DNA of 64,000 bases from Sabethes cyaneus. Taxonomy: Eukaryota; Arthropoda; Insecta; Diptera; Culicidae. Shown here one piece after another: positions 1-12,036 of the stretch (position 1 is the stretch's first letter; each line of letters starts with the position of its first letter). The position numbers were made by a program, and so were the translations under genes. The stretch spans positions 79,235,822 to 79,299,821 of the forward strand of contig NC_071354.1 of NCBI RefSeq assembly GCF_943734655.1, given 5' to 3'. The notes below the pieces were generated by a model, which worked only from the letters and a program-made list of their open reading frames with translations, searched no databases and had not been told where the DNA came from.

Positions 1-79
1 ATGAGAATTTTTACAATTTCGGAAATAGGGGTTATGAGTCAGGTAAGCCAGCAGTTTTGTTTTTTTCTCCCATTTCAAA

Positions 80-628
80 CCGGAAGAGCGTGGAAGCGAG
101 CCCCTTGCCATTGCACAACCCAATATATTTTTTATCTATATCGAAATTTTTCAGTTCATTCAATTAATCATTCTTCGCATCAGACACTTCCTCTCATTCC
201 AAAATAATTTACGTCATTTCCGCGGATAGAGTCATATACGAGTTATTAAAAAGAGTAAACACACTTGGTGGTGGTTTAATCACGAGACCTGCCGGAGCAA
301 CTGTCGGCAACACACCGCTTGTTTCTATCGCACTGACTCAGTAGATAATAGTCTATAAAATAATATCGTCGCATGAGAGTGTGTAGTGCTTATACACGGG
401 AATGATAGAATTGGGAGAATAAAACAAAACTAGGTATTGGACTACCTAATATAACGGGCGATAGTAGTTTATTGAGTAAGCATTCGGGTACCAACGGAAA
501 AAGCGTGGGTGCGAACCCACCTGTTTTTTGCACAACCAAATATATTTTTTGTACATATCTAAATTTTACAGTTTATCCAAAAAATCATTCTACGCCCCAG
601 ACACTTCCTCCCTTTCCAAGATAAAAGA
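80..628. repeat. Imperfect direct duplication, two ~130-bp copies
   Basis: Copies at about 80-208 and 491-628 share the same order of blocks: a segment with GAGCGTGG or AAGCGTGG, then GCACAACC, then ATATATTTTTT, then a CAGTT block, then CAGACACTTCCTC. They differ by scattered substitutions, so the duplication is old. No terminal inverted repeats were seen. The 280 bases between them contain no gene I recognise. The family is unknown to me. Confidence 0.6.
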
Positions 629-799
629 AATTAGCTTGTGTTAATGCAATGGAGACTATAGGGACAATAGGGAGAAGTCCCCCAATACTTGGCACCTAAG
701 GATTGACATATACAATATCAACACTTAGCATAACTTCAGTTTATATTCACTGGAAGAGTAATTTAGAAAATTATTTTTCAAAAAAATTGGGTACACGTC

Positions 800-1172
800 C
801 CGTGGACCCCCCCTTCGTTTGACAACACTTTTTAATTTGAACCCCGCTAGTTGGCACGACGTGCAAATTAAAAATAGTTCAAATTTCATTGCTAATGCAG
901 ACAATGCACATACACACAATTCGTTTGTACTGCGCTAGCGTGTTTAACTGTTTCACATTCCGTTTTCCCAACGATTATGATAGAAATCCGAACGGAGAAT
1001 AAAATATTGCACTGCCTGCAACTGCCAACTAAATCAAACCAGCAACAATAACAAAGAGCAGGGCGACCAGTTCGTTTAAGTTTCAGCATATTTAGGGTTG
1101 CCAGTTGTTCAAATTAAAAACTAATCCCGTAAGTTTGCATGAGAAATCGTTCAAATGAACGGGGGTCCACGG
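800..1172. mobile_element. Small inverted-repeat (MITE-like) element
   Basis: The left end reads CCGTGGACCCCC and the right end GGGGGTCCACGG, and the inversion continues inward imperfectly through TTCGTTTGA or TTCATTTGA and TTTTTAATTTGAAC. No clear target duplication was found and no coding capacity is visible. A further GGGGGTCCACGG at about 1773 may mark a second, half-preserved copy. The superfamily cannot be assigned. Confidence 0.55.
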
Positions 1173-4100
1173 TACTTGCATAACTAAAGCACCAATTTAG
1201 ACGCCTAATGAGAAATCGATAAAAATCATTACATAAAATTGTGTCTCCCAGTACCGGAAACCTAACCAAAATCACAAAATAAACCAGTTCAGGGCTTATA
1301 TTTCTGAAAAATACATGTCAAAAATATAAAATCTTTTATTGCTTGCATATTTGTATGCACTACACCGAAGCGCTTCTATTTTCTTCAAAAAATTGACCTT
1401 CACCTGGTTTCCTTGTTTGCAGCTTTGCTCAGTTCAAAAACAATGCCTGATTTTCGGAGATTGTGTTGGGTAGAAATCCAAATATCGCGTATATGAGAAT
1501 GTTAAAACTGTCGCAATGACATTTCAAATCCGAATCCCAAAATCGTGCCTTCCACGAAGAAATTTGTTTTTTGACTTCTTAAGGATAACCATTTAACATA
1601 AATTCATACTCGTGATGAAGACACCATGACTTAACCGTCAATTCACACGACAAACTTAAAGTACACTAACATAACCACATATACACCACTAAGGTCTACT
1701 GTTAAAGGATGAAACAGGATAATTGAATTATTTTCTGTTCAACAAGACCACAACAAGCTCACGAAGGAATATCGTGGGGGTCCACGGTAGAGGCCCCACC
1801 GTTAACCCAAAATCGCCAACCAGCACTATTGAACAGTGTAGCAACATTCAATACGCCGAGCAAAGAAAACCCCAAAATTGGATAAATTTTGCGCTGCCTC
1901 CAGCAAAACAGACTGGTAGCTACCTTTTTTCGGTGGGAACAGTCTCTGTTTGCTGGTGCTAGACCGTATCGAATGTTGAACCGGTTTGTCCCTACTTGAG
2001 ACAGACGATGGCAATCAAGCTGTTCGCTCGGTCTTAATGATATGTGGCAAACAAGCCCACGCACACCGGCATTCGTTCGGTTCGAGGCATTCGAACGAGC
2101 GTAACGAGCCATGCGAATATTTGCAGGTTAGCAGCCACCAGGCATCGAATGAACGTGTTTCGGATTCTATTGCCTCGTCGATTGTGTTACGCGTTATTGA
2201 AAAAAAATGCGACCAAAATTCAAATACAGAAAATCCGTGTAATTGGTTCTGGCGACACATTCCAGTCAAGCCAGATTTATCGTGAGAAACAAGGATGTGT
2301 GAATTCGGTGGACTTTATGGGGAGAGATTATTTTACTTATGCGGGGCACAAGAAATCTTATATTTTATGTACTACCGAACTGAGAATTGTTGTGGTACGT
2401 TCTGTATTGATTTACTGCACTTCAATATTGTCTTTATTAATGAAATGAATAAAACTAAACAAAATAAAATTGTCATTTGAGATTCGAGATACTTCATATA
2501 ATATAATTTATTGTGCACAGTCGAGTTTTTAAAACGTGTCTATATTACTACCCTGCGGTACGTCAGATGTGTTAACCATAGTTTTGAAAAGATAGAGCCG
2601 ATTCGTGCACGAATCGTTCTGCAAACAAGTAACGTTCGTATAAAATCAATTGCTAACCCGAATATAAATTGCACAACAGAATTTTTTCATTTTCACGCTT
2701 TGTTAACAGATAAAGTTAAACTTTTTCAATCCTGTATCTTTTTTAAGTCCTATATAGTATTTTAATATTAATAATTCAAATATCTAAAACTAAAGTTAAG
2801 TCTTTTTTCGGATGTGTAGATATTCAAAACGTGCTATAAAATAGCCTGTAACTTATATAATTGGCAACTAGCGTAATAGCAATTCGGTTGAAAAATCAGA
2901 CAAATGGATGTTCTGTCGGATTGGTTCAGACATTCCACAGCGCTCGGTATGGTGCTTAATCAACATAAATTCCCGGTACTTGTGTTTCAAGTGTTCCTCA
3001 GCCAGTATTATGCCACTGGTAATTATTTCGTTTTCAGTCGACCATAATCTGAACGGCGGAGATGTGCTCAACCCATTCGAGTGCATTTGTGCTAATTAAT
3101 TCTCACACCCACTGAATTTTTTTTACCTCACAATGCCTTCTATTTATAAGATATATTGGATGAAATTTATTTAGTGCACGTCTTGAATAATACATTAATC
3201 ATAATGAAATATAATACCTCGAATTCACGGTGACATACTTCTGTACTAATAACCGATGGCAGCACCGCAATACAAGTTTCAATCAACTGAATATATATTT
3301 AGCAAATACGACACCTCAAAACAATAATTTTGAAAGTAAATCAAATTGCAAACAGATCAATAAGCTAGTTAGATTATTTAGTTCATCCTTATATCCTTCA
3401 TTCGAATCGAAACTCTAACAGGGTTCGAAACGACCAAATCAAAAAACGGGCACATCATCCAAACACACACCAGGAATGCTAAAGAATGCCCCAGGTAGGG
3501 TTTATTGTATAATATATCGCTCGAAATGATAGCAACATTCCCAGATAGGCAGCTCCGTTTGTCCCATTTCAGGGATCAAAGAAAAAAGGGGAAAACGAGA
3601 TAGAATTTTTATAAGGCAATAACATTTCCATCGGTCGTTTCAACAGCCGAATGTTTTGCTGCCCTCAAACGAGCTTGCGTACTGGACCGCCAGCTCAAGC
3701 CCAAAAATAGGATTCGGAATGCCCGCCCCCAGGAAAGGCTTTCAATAAACGATGAAAAAGTTAACCAAGCATTCAAGTAGTAGTTCACATAGTAAACCTG
3801 GAACCGGGAGTAAGTAACGAGCAGTTGGGACTTTATTTAAGAACAAACCACACGTTGTTGTGCTGGAGTATATTCTTGTGGTTCCATCAAATTCCATCCC
3901 GCACTCTACGGTTTGCTGACACTGAGCCTGCCTGTCTGCCTGTTCTGGACGAAGAAAATTTTCTTATTGTTGTGGTTTGTGGCTCGTTTTCAATCCAGTT
4001 CAAGTGTGGTGTCAGGAAACGGCTGTGGTTTTGGGCAGGGAATAAACACTCTAGCTTTCATTTTGTAGAAAATTGCACTTTCCGCTTCACCCGTAGTGTG

Positions 4101-4387
4101 CAGAAATGTCAATAGCATAACTTGTAACCACAAAGCTACGGCTGTATATAACGCCTTTATCATGATCTTGAACTAACTGACACTGGTCAGCGCGGGTTTT
4201 GTGCTGCGAGCCAAATTTGGAGTATTGAAAGGTTATGTTACTCTAACATTTCTAGGGCTAATTAGTAGTCTGCGCGAATGTGGGACTCTTTCAGGATAAT
4301 ATTACAAGTTTAAAAATAATGACGTGGCCCGTTTTCTTATAAGTCAATAACGGAGTATACTCTACTTCTTATCGTATTGACTAAAGG
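1173..4387. other. Non-coding sequence, no gene recognised
   Basis: This stretch is AT-rich with short overlapping frames on both strands and no recognisable protein similarity. The 1773-2110 part resembles the right part of the 800-1172 element. No upstream KCC exon (TM1, TM2, or the GGSYFMISR region) could be found here. It is probably intron or 5' flank of the kcc gene. Confidence 0.5.
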
Positions 4388-4465
4388 TTTTGGAGCGTCT
4401 TAGTAGAATACGAAACCTGGAATCAAATAAAAAGAAAACTAATCCAATTTAATTCTACTATGTAT
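4388..4465. repeat. Dispersed repeat fragment shared with 42188-42285
   Basis: About 65 bases containing GGAGCGTCTTAGTAGAATAC, then CGAAACCTGG, then AATAAAAAGAAAACT are nearly identical to a block at 42188. Here the block is followed by ATTCTACTA, which inverts the TAGTAGAAT inside it. The next bases include GACAGATACGTATTTCG, which I associate with an abundant insect interspersed repeat tail. That last point is recall, not a search result. Confidence 0.6.
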
Positions 4466-4660
4466 ATTTATTCTTGACAGATACGTATTTCGTGTTTGGT
4501 AAGTTGACTATGCCAATGTCCTGCACCAAGAAGCTCTTGGCTGGCATGATAGTTGCCTCCCACAGCCCGCCAAAATGCGGTGGACGTAAAGGAACGAAAC
4601 GCTAGATCATTTCATTTTCTGCACAACAGTTGCTTCGGTTGACTATCGTTGGATTTCCAC

Positions 4661-5019
4661 TAGAGATGGTCGGGTAGCGGAAAATTTGCCCGAAACCCGC
4701 ACCCGTACCCGTACCCGCTGGGTTCGGGTCGGGTTCGGGTATTGGGAAAAAATAATTTGCGGGTTCGGGTCGGGTACGGGTTCTTAATTTTTGTTTTTGA
4801 AACCGGGTACGGGTCGGATCGGGTATCTCTATTGACCACATTTAACACTAAAGATGGTCGGGTACCCGGGCCCGTCCCGTACCCGACGGGTTGCGGTCGG
4901 GTTCGGGTATCAAAAATAATAAACTTGCGGGTTCGGGTCGGGCACGGGTTTTTAATTTTTTTCTTAATCGGGTACGGGTCGGGTTCGGGTATTCAAATTT
5001 TCATACCCGACCATCTCTA
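4661..5019. mobile_element. hAT-like MITE with internal tandem duplication
   Basis: The element is bounded by TAGAGATGGTCGGGTA and its exact inverse TACCCGACCATCTCTA. It is flanked by the perfect 8-bp direct repeat ATTTCCAC at 4653-4660 and 5020-5027. An 8-bp target duplication is the hallmark of hAT transposition. Inside are two tandem copies, each starting AGATGGTCGGGTA and built from GGGTTCGGGT/GGGTACGGGT units. There is no coding capacity. The G-rich hexanucleotide-like blocks look superficially telomeric but are not telomere repeats. Confidence 0.8.
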
Positions 5020-5639
5020 ATTTCCACATATCGTAGATTCTAAGCAAACTCTCGTTTGCTGCACGCATTATCATTCATTTTTCCATGGCAAGTAATGAAA
5101 CGAAGGAATACGGCTAGGAAGATCGCCGTAAATAAATCAAAGCCAGCTCGATGTGTCCGAATTTCTGGAACCAGCATGTAATAGTGTATGATTGTAGCAC
5201 TCGGTTAGGAGAATCACTAGCAGCTATTTCGATGAGAGGAAGTTTGGAAATTTTACATCTTTGGATACATTTTCATCACATTTGCATCATTTCGGTGGTG
5301 ATGATATAGCAGTTCGATCTTCGTATCTTTGAAGATCAAAGATGTCATTTGGAAACAATTCACACTAAATTAATTGGCAAAAAGAAGTCAATATTGATCT
5401 AGTATTCAACAGGTTCAATGGAGGCCTTCTAGGCATGCAAATATTGTATCTAATATGAAATACAACGACGGCTTGAAATAATTAAGGCTACACAGTCGAA
5501 CAAAGGATACTGAGTCGACTGTGGCTATGGTTTTGGGTTCCAGCATTCCGCGTGAATCAAGCAATGGTAGTTTGCTCATGGGTTATGCAGACCGAACCAA
5601 TTTACCAAAGGAACTTACCTACTTATCCTGGTGTGATGT

Positions 5640-6620
5640 CCCTCAGAATTTAAGCTGCATAGCAATGCTCCGCCAACAAACACGGTACATGGCTGTCCGT
5701 ATCCAATTTCCCGCATGTCCCACACTTTCCAGGGCATGTTCCACTTGGTCTAACCATCGAGCACGCTGCGCACCTCTACATCTTGTACCAACCGGATTCG
5801 AGGCGAAATACATTTTTGGGGGGTTGTTGTTTGGCATTCTCACAACATGCCCCGCCCATTGTACCCTTCCAGCTTTACCAACTTTCTGTATACTGGGTTC
5901 GCCGAAAAGCCAGCTGGTGGTTCATCCGTCTCGTCCATTCTCCTAAGTCCTAAGCACACGACGTTCGGAAACGGTCAGTGCTTTCAAGTCCCCGTTGAGT
6001 ATTGTCCACATTTCGTGCCCGTAGAGGACTACCGGCGTTTTGTACATGGTACATTTGGTACGGGGGTGAAGATTACCATGCCTTAGAGTCTTGTGGAGTC
6101 TTACTACGGACTTCGGCACGACTTCCGAGAAGTATACGTGTGCGTATTTTTCTGCTGCAGTTGTTATCCGACGTCTTCAACAACCCGAGGTATACAAATT
6201 CGTTCACCACCTCGAACTCGCCCCATCGACTACCACTGTATTGCCTATGCGAGCTTGATCGCGCTCGGTTCTTCCTGCTAACAGGTAGCTACTTGGTTTT
6301 AGACGTATTTACCACTAATCCAACTTTTACTGCTCCACGTTTCAGTATACATTTGGTATACTGCTCATCAACCACCCAAAACGTCCTCACGACAATGTCC
6401 ACCTTGTCAGCGAAGCAGATAAATAGGCTAGATTTATTGAAGATCATGCTCCGCATATCAAAACCCGCACGTTTCATAACACCTTTTACCGTGATGTTCA
6501 ACAGTAGACAAGAAATACCATCGCTTTGGCGAAGTACCAAATGTTGCATGATTTCGACTGGATAGACTTTGTGGATAAGACGAACAGCTGGACTGAAAGT
6601 TCCTAAAACTTGTTCCAACT
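5640..6620 (-). mobile_element. Non-LTR retrotransposon fragment (RT end and C-terminal region), decayed
   Basis: On the minus strand a frame at 6618-6289 reads like the middle of a LINE reverse transcriptase: SDGISCLLLN, then an ICFADK block where active enzymes have FADD, then NTSKTK. Nearer 5843-5643 is a C-terminal segment with RMPNNNPPK and RARWLDQVEHALE, typical of the end of mosquito LINE ORF2. The copy is interrupted by stops and frameshifts, and the catalytic second Asp is replaced by Lys, so it is dead. A paralogous 3' part lies at 63380-63720. Confidence 0.75.
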
Positions 6621-6799
6621 ATCCGATTGGCTAACAAGGTTACATTTTGGAAGGAGGGGCCAGTGCAGGATAGAAAACAAATCTGTCCAACAAAAAATTT
6701 CTACAGGCTTCGAAAGCACTTAGTCGTCGTCATCAGCAGCAGCAGGCCGGAATGGCTCGTGCTGATTCAAGCAGTCGTCTCCATTCAACTAGTTCTTGC

Positions 6800-9100
6800 T
6801 GCGTTTGACCTGGTGAGCCATCTTGCACGCTGAGTCCCTCTGTTCCTGGTGCCGGTGGGGTTTTCGCAATGTCATCCGGCATCAACACGACGTGTTCAGC
6901 CCACTGTAGCCGACCGGCTTTCGTCAGATGCGCGATAGGAATTTCTCAAAGCAGTACCTGTAACTCGTGACACCTCTGCCACTCCACTTTCAATTTGTAC
7001 TCCGCCAAGTATCGTCCACATCACCTTCCGCTTAGTACGACAAGGGCACTTAGGGCCTTCGTTAGCAGCATCACAGCTTCATGTCTATAAAGAACTACCG
7101 CTCTGGTAAGGGTTTTGTACATTGTTAGCTTCTTAGAGTGGCGTATGCTTCTTGATTGTAGCGCTTTACGAAGGGCAAAGTAGACTCGACTTGAATTCGC
7201 CGCAGGATCTCCTTGCTAGTGTTGTTGTCCGCGGTCAGCTGTGATCCCAAATTCACGAAGTCATCTACCACTTGTAGTTCGTTGCCGTCAAAAATTACCC
7301 TCGTGGAAGGCGTGCGTTTGTTTCCTTTGAGCCTCTTCCTGTCATGTATTTGGTCTTTGACGCATTTATTTTTAGCCCAATCCTTCTAGATTCCGCTTGC
7401 CTCCGCCATCGCAAAGTTCCTGGCTATCATATCAAAGTCATCTGCAAAGCCTAGGAGTTGGCTACCTTTGGTGAAAATCGTGCCTTCCGTTTCGTAACGG
7501 TGAGTACGTTGTACTCCTGACATTTGTGTAAGATCTGTCGGATGGTGACAATTTGGGCCGAAGTGGCGTGGAGTCAAGTGGAGTCCTCTTAAAGCCCACC
7601 TAATTATTACCTACGAAACCTTGTGTTATCGGTGACCGCCGAAGTAACAGGATCTTAGAGAGCACCTTGTTAGCGGCTTTTACCAGGGTTATACGGCGAT
7701 AGTAGCAGCAGTCGAGCTGATTATCCTTTTTGTAGATGGGGCAAACTACTCCTACCATCTAGTCCTCCGGTAGCTTCTCCTCCTCCCAATTCTTGAAAAT
7801 TACGCAGTGTAGAGCCGTTATCAGCGCTTCTCGACCATGTTTATAAAGTTCTGTCGGTAGGTGGTTCTAACCAGCGGCCTTGTTGATCTTCAGCAACCCG
7901 TTTTCTCGTTTAACTTTTTGAAGATCAGGTACTGGGACATTGCTATCTTCCATGGGCACTCCTAGATTAACTTCCGTTCGCCTCCTTCTGCAGCTTCGCC
8001 ATTGAGGTGTTTATCGAAGAACTGGTTCCATCTGTGAGTCACCTCGCGCTCGTTTGTTATTAGATTCCTTCCCTCGTCTCCACACATGTCAAGTTTCGAT
8101 GTGTAGCCCTTACGAATTTGGTTCACCTTCTCGTTAAAGTTGTGCGTGTCATTAGCACGGAATAATTATTCTAATTCTTCTAGATCTCTATCCTCCTTTT
8201 GGCATTGTTTACTCGTCAGGATCGTGGTCAACTGGTTTCTTGCTCGTCGATATTTGACCAAGTTCTCCCTAGTGGTAGTGTTCAGATAATTTTTCCAAGC
8301 AATTTTTGTTCTGTCCATCGCTTGTTGGCATTCCCCATCATACCAATCATTTTGTATTGTCCGGGACATTTCAGCTAGAGCCTTGCTGATGGCAGAGGGT
8401 ATTTTGCCCCAACCGTCTTCAAGGTTTGTAGCACCGAACTCTTCGGAAGAAAGCAGTGCCTCATCCAGTATTCGCGCGTAGTTCTCGGCAGATTGCGAGT
8501 TATCTAGGTGCCGGACGTTCAGCCGAGGAGGATGGCTTTGACGTGTTTGGTATACGGTTGACAGTTTTGAGCGCACATATACTGATACTAGGTGGTGGTC
8601 ACAGTAATGTCAGAGAAGAACCAGCTTTTTATAAAAACGTGGTCAATTTGGTTCATTGTACGTTAGTCAGGTGATCTCCAGGTGGCTTTGTAGATATCTT
8701 TGCGTGGGAAAAAGGTGCTTCCGATGACCAGGACTCGGGAAGCTGCGAAGTTTATACATCGTTGGTCGTTATCGTCCGTGTCGATGTGCAGGCTATGAGG
8801 TCCTATCATCGGTCTATACATTTCTTCCCTACCGACCTGGGGGTTCATATCGCCGATGACGATCTTGATGTCCCAAAGCAAACACCTGTCGTACGTTACA
8901 TCCAGCTGTGCGTAAAACGCTTTCTTAATCACCTTCTCTCCTTTGCAACATATTTTCTGCAGAGCTACAAGGCCAAGTTTACGCCCAGCTAGCACCAACT
9001 CGTATATCAGTGTATAAAATTTTTGTAAATATCTCTTAACAAATTCGAAAGCGTAACTAAAGCTTGTTAAAGTGGGCCCAATTGGATTTTCTATCGTATA
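6800..9100 (-). mobile_element. Non-LTR retrotransposon (AP endonuclease plus RT), decayed
   Basis: Read 5' to 3' on the minus strand, the first part (9160-8663) carries an apurinic-endonuclease segment with IVIGDMN, CINFAASR and TFFPRKDIYKATWRSPD. The next (8576-8166) is a linker with NLEDGW and YDGECQQAMDR. The RT core near 7440 has an intact FADD catalytic motif, but stops and frameshifts separate the parts. The order EN-linker-RT is that of LINE ORF2. It is antisense to kcc. The 5' part of the element appears absent. Confidence 0.8.
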
Positions 9101-9921
9101 TAATGATAATAACTGACGTATATATGACATACAGATGATTAGCGTAGAATTGTATAGCATTACAGAGGGAGTTGCGCTAAATCGGATATTATTGTATATA
9201 ATTACTTATATAGTCGTAACGGTTATAATTATTCCTAATCACGTATAGCGCCTCCAAAATAGTACGAATATGCCAATTTTGCGCATTAAATACGATTTAT
9301 TAGCATGTATATCGGTACATAATGCTGCTTTTTATATTTTATATACATATGAAAATGATAGCTGGGCGGGGTACAAACTGTTCGAACAGCACCCCGTCAC
9401 CACCTGCGAAATTTAGCGATCTGCAGTCGTCCTTGTTTCGTCGCCTAGGTCGATGCCGAATATTCCGATTTGTGTTTTCTTGAATGTTTTAGTAAGGCGG
9501 GTTTGGCTAGAATGCTTTATTAAGGCTTCGCTATCGAGTCTCGTGATGGCGCTGCCATCTTAAGCTGGAATCACATGGACCGTCAGCAAACATCAACGGC
9601 AACATAAGGGAACGGAACGTCAGAGATGGTCGCATACATGCTCAGTGTGTGCATTCACACGAGTACCTTGACGTTCCGTGATATGACGTTCCGGACGCGA
9701 GTGAATGCGCACATAGTGCCGAGACAACACAGTGCCTTCTTCCCTGTTGGTACACGACTTTAGTTGCTGATTACCCGATCTACGCTAAGATTGCTCGTGT
9801 TCTGGCTGGTACAACGAGGAGATAGGGAAAGGAGTTGCTGGATAAGAGGCTAAGGACTGGCTAACGGTATATAGGGTAATTGACTAAGTTGTGTATAGGG
9901 TAATTGTAGAGTTAATTATTA
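9101..9921. other. Unclassified sequence, no gene seen
   Basis: No protein-like frame is visible. I looked for an LTR here because of the promoter-like AT-rich start, but found no matching second copy, no primer-binding site and no flanking duplication. It is left unclassified. Confidence 0.4.
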
Positions 9922-10846
9922 AAGGGTGTCCCACATCAAATTGCACCACGGAAGAAACGCTGTAGAAAATTACTCATTGGGTCTTTTCTCTTGAACATTT
10001 GATTACAAGTAGTTTAGAGTGTATTGTTTACACTCTATTTTTATAGTGATCAGTTTTTCAAAAATTGGAAAAATGGCGTCACCCGAAAAGCAACGTCGCG
10101 AATTTGTTTTGCGCAAGCACCTGGAAAATCCTCAACTCTCTCATCATGAATGATGAGACTTACGTCAAGGCGGACTTCCGGTAACTTCCGGGGCTACTGT
10201 ACTTCTCCGCCCAGCACAAGTTTGATGTTCCGGAGGAAGTAAGAATACAGAAACTTACATAGTTTGCCAAGAAATACATGATTTGGCCAAGAAATACATC
10301 ATGTGGCAAACGGAGTGGGCCGTTCGTGACTACCGGGGCTGTAAACGGGCAGATCTACCTCTAGGAGTGTTTACAGAAGCATCTGCCTTCTCTGTCGAAG
10401 CAATACGAGGGCCCTACGATCTTCTTGCCGAATCTACCTTCGTGCCAATATTCAAAGGATGTATTGGAGTGGTACGAAACCAACGGAGTCACCCTCGTAC
10501 CCAAGGACATGAACACCTCCAACGCACCAGAACTAAGGGCCATCGAAAAATACTAGGCTTTTATGAAGCAAGTACTACGTAGGCATCCCAAGGAGGTCAA
10601 GTCTGAGGAAGACAAGAAGAAAAAGTGGATTTCCGTACAGATGAAGCGGTATCTAGGTTGTACAAAACTTTTTTGAGTGGAGTTAACCGTAAGTTGCGAT
10701 CATACGGTTATGATATTGAAGTTGAATGAAACAAATATGCCAAAAGCTTACTAATGGGTTATATTTTATTGTCTGAAAGTTGTCGGTCAATTAGGTAATT
10801 TTCTACAGCGTTTATTCCGTGGTGCAATTTGATGTGGGACACCCTT
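9922..10846 (+). mobile_element. Deleted Tc1/mariner element (DD37E-like) with TA target site
   Basis: Terminal inverted repeats begin AAGGGTGTCCCACATC at 9922 and end with the inverse at 10846. They extend about 45 bp and are flanked by TA at 9920-9921 and 10847-10848. Inside, an ATG at 10074 opens MASPEKQRREFVLRKHLENP, an N-terminal transposase start. It jumps within 26 residues to a catalytic-core segment (NDETYVKADF), so most of the DNA-binding domain is deleted. Further fragments such as LEWYETNGVT and PKDMN are spread over several frames with stops. The pattern matches mosquito ITmD37E-type elements from memory. The copy is non-functional. Confidence 0.85.
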
Positions 10847-10848
10847 TA

Positions 10849-11930
10849 TCAATAATGTTGTTGAAGAAAGTATAGTTTTATCTTTTGTATTTATGGCGCT
10901 ATGGGGCTGCTATCTCCAACGCTCTTTTTGCTGCCAACAATATTGCAACTTTATAGAGCCATCTCATTCATATCATTCATACTTTATAAGGCTTGATATT
11001 AAAAAATTCAAGCAGAAAATGAGACAGTTCCAACCCAGAGCATGCCAGTGATACAGTGTACATACCCCTTAACAAAACTAATAGCTTAAAGTAAACAACA
11101 AATCAATGGGTCACTTATCAAGTACTACAACGGTTGCAATTGCAGTAGTGTAGCTAATGTCTAGACATGTCTTAATATTTCCATAAAATTTCTTATCAAA
11201 TTCTGTGTCAAGATGCTGTCGTTAAAATATATTTAATTCGACAAGAAACGACATTTAGAGGCGCATAGGATTTAAGTGAGAACGAATTGCCACTTTGTGC
11301 GTGAATAACCGGATGGTTGAAGAATTTGCACTCGTTATTTCATACCGAAATCGTGCCGTTCACTGTAGTAATTGATTACGCGAACGTGATTTTCACCAAG
11401 TCACATCCTATGTGGGCACAGGTCCAATCGTTTCAACTTAGGTATATCTATTTTATTTTTCAAATAAAAATAGTTGCAATTGCAATTCTATTCTCTACAA
11501 CGATAAATTCTAATCTTTGTTTCTAACATGTAGTCAATTTAAAAGCTATTAATAGCGCCAAATACAAGGCTAACACTCCTTTCTCGTTCCCGGAAAAATA
11601 GTTCTGAATATGGCTGACATCGTTATCGGCCCTGAAAATACTGGAGGTTTCATAAAGAAAATGTCACGTTGCACCCCAATCACGCAGCTGAACTAAGTGC
11701 AGTACTCTTAGCAACAGCAACAATATCAGCATATTTGCCTACTGTAAATTACAACAATATAAATAAACCTAATCTTTCTGGCGCAATATATTATTTTTGG
11801 ATTCAGATGCAATCTTGGTCTAGACACCAACCTCGCATGGGTTCAACTTCCTGAGGGACTTGAAGGATTTTAATAACTTACATATGATTTTCCTAATCTG
11901 GAATTTTTTTTCTCATTACTTCCTTTTCAG
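10849..11930. other. kcc: Intron sequence before the first visible kcc exon
   Basis: There is no coding signal. The last bases form a good 3' splice site: a T-rich tract ending TTCCTTTTCAG immediately before 11931. The donor partner of this intron is not in the window, or was not recognised. Confidence 0.6.
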
Positions 11931-12036
11931 ACGTACATGGCACCCTGGCTGTCGATATTCGGCGATTTCACTAAAGACGCTTCTGCGATGTACAACAACT
12001 TTCGTGTGTACGGCACCGGTCTGCTATGCGTTATGG
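11931..12036 (+). CDS. kcc: KCC K-Cl cotransporter, exon A (end of TM3 to TM4 start)
   Basis: The first visible exon of the SLC12 K+-Cl- cotransporter starts TYMAPWLSIFGDFTKD and encodes residues 1-35 of the visible protein. It runs from the extracellular end of TM3 through the loop before TM4 (NNFRVYGTGLLCVMG). The acceptor is TTTTCAG and the donor GTAAAT. The exon enters in phase 0 and splits a Gly codon with the next exon. KCCs export K+ with Cl- across the plasma membrane, setting intracellular chloride and cell volume. Drosophila kazachoc does this in neurons, and in mosquitoes KCCs are linked to epithelial salt transport. Upstream exons should lie before this window. Confidence 0.93.

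Noticed and set aside
4661..5019. Telomere-like repeat tract
   Set aside because: The GGGTTCGGGT units do not match insect telomere sequence, and TIRs with an 8-bp duplication show an inserted element.
6002..6565. 187-codon plus-strand frame
   Set aside because: It is the shadow of a minus-strand LINE reverse-transcriptase fragment.
9101..9921. Possible LTR retrotransposon end
   Set aside because: No second LTR, primer-binding site, polypurine tract or target duplication was found.
1..11930. Upstream KCC exons (TM1, TM2 and most of TM3)
   Set aside because: I looked for the conserved GVYLPC, ISMSAIATNG and GGSYFMISR blocks on the plus strand and did not find them, so they are presumed to lie before the window.
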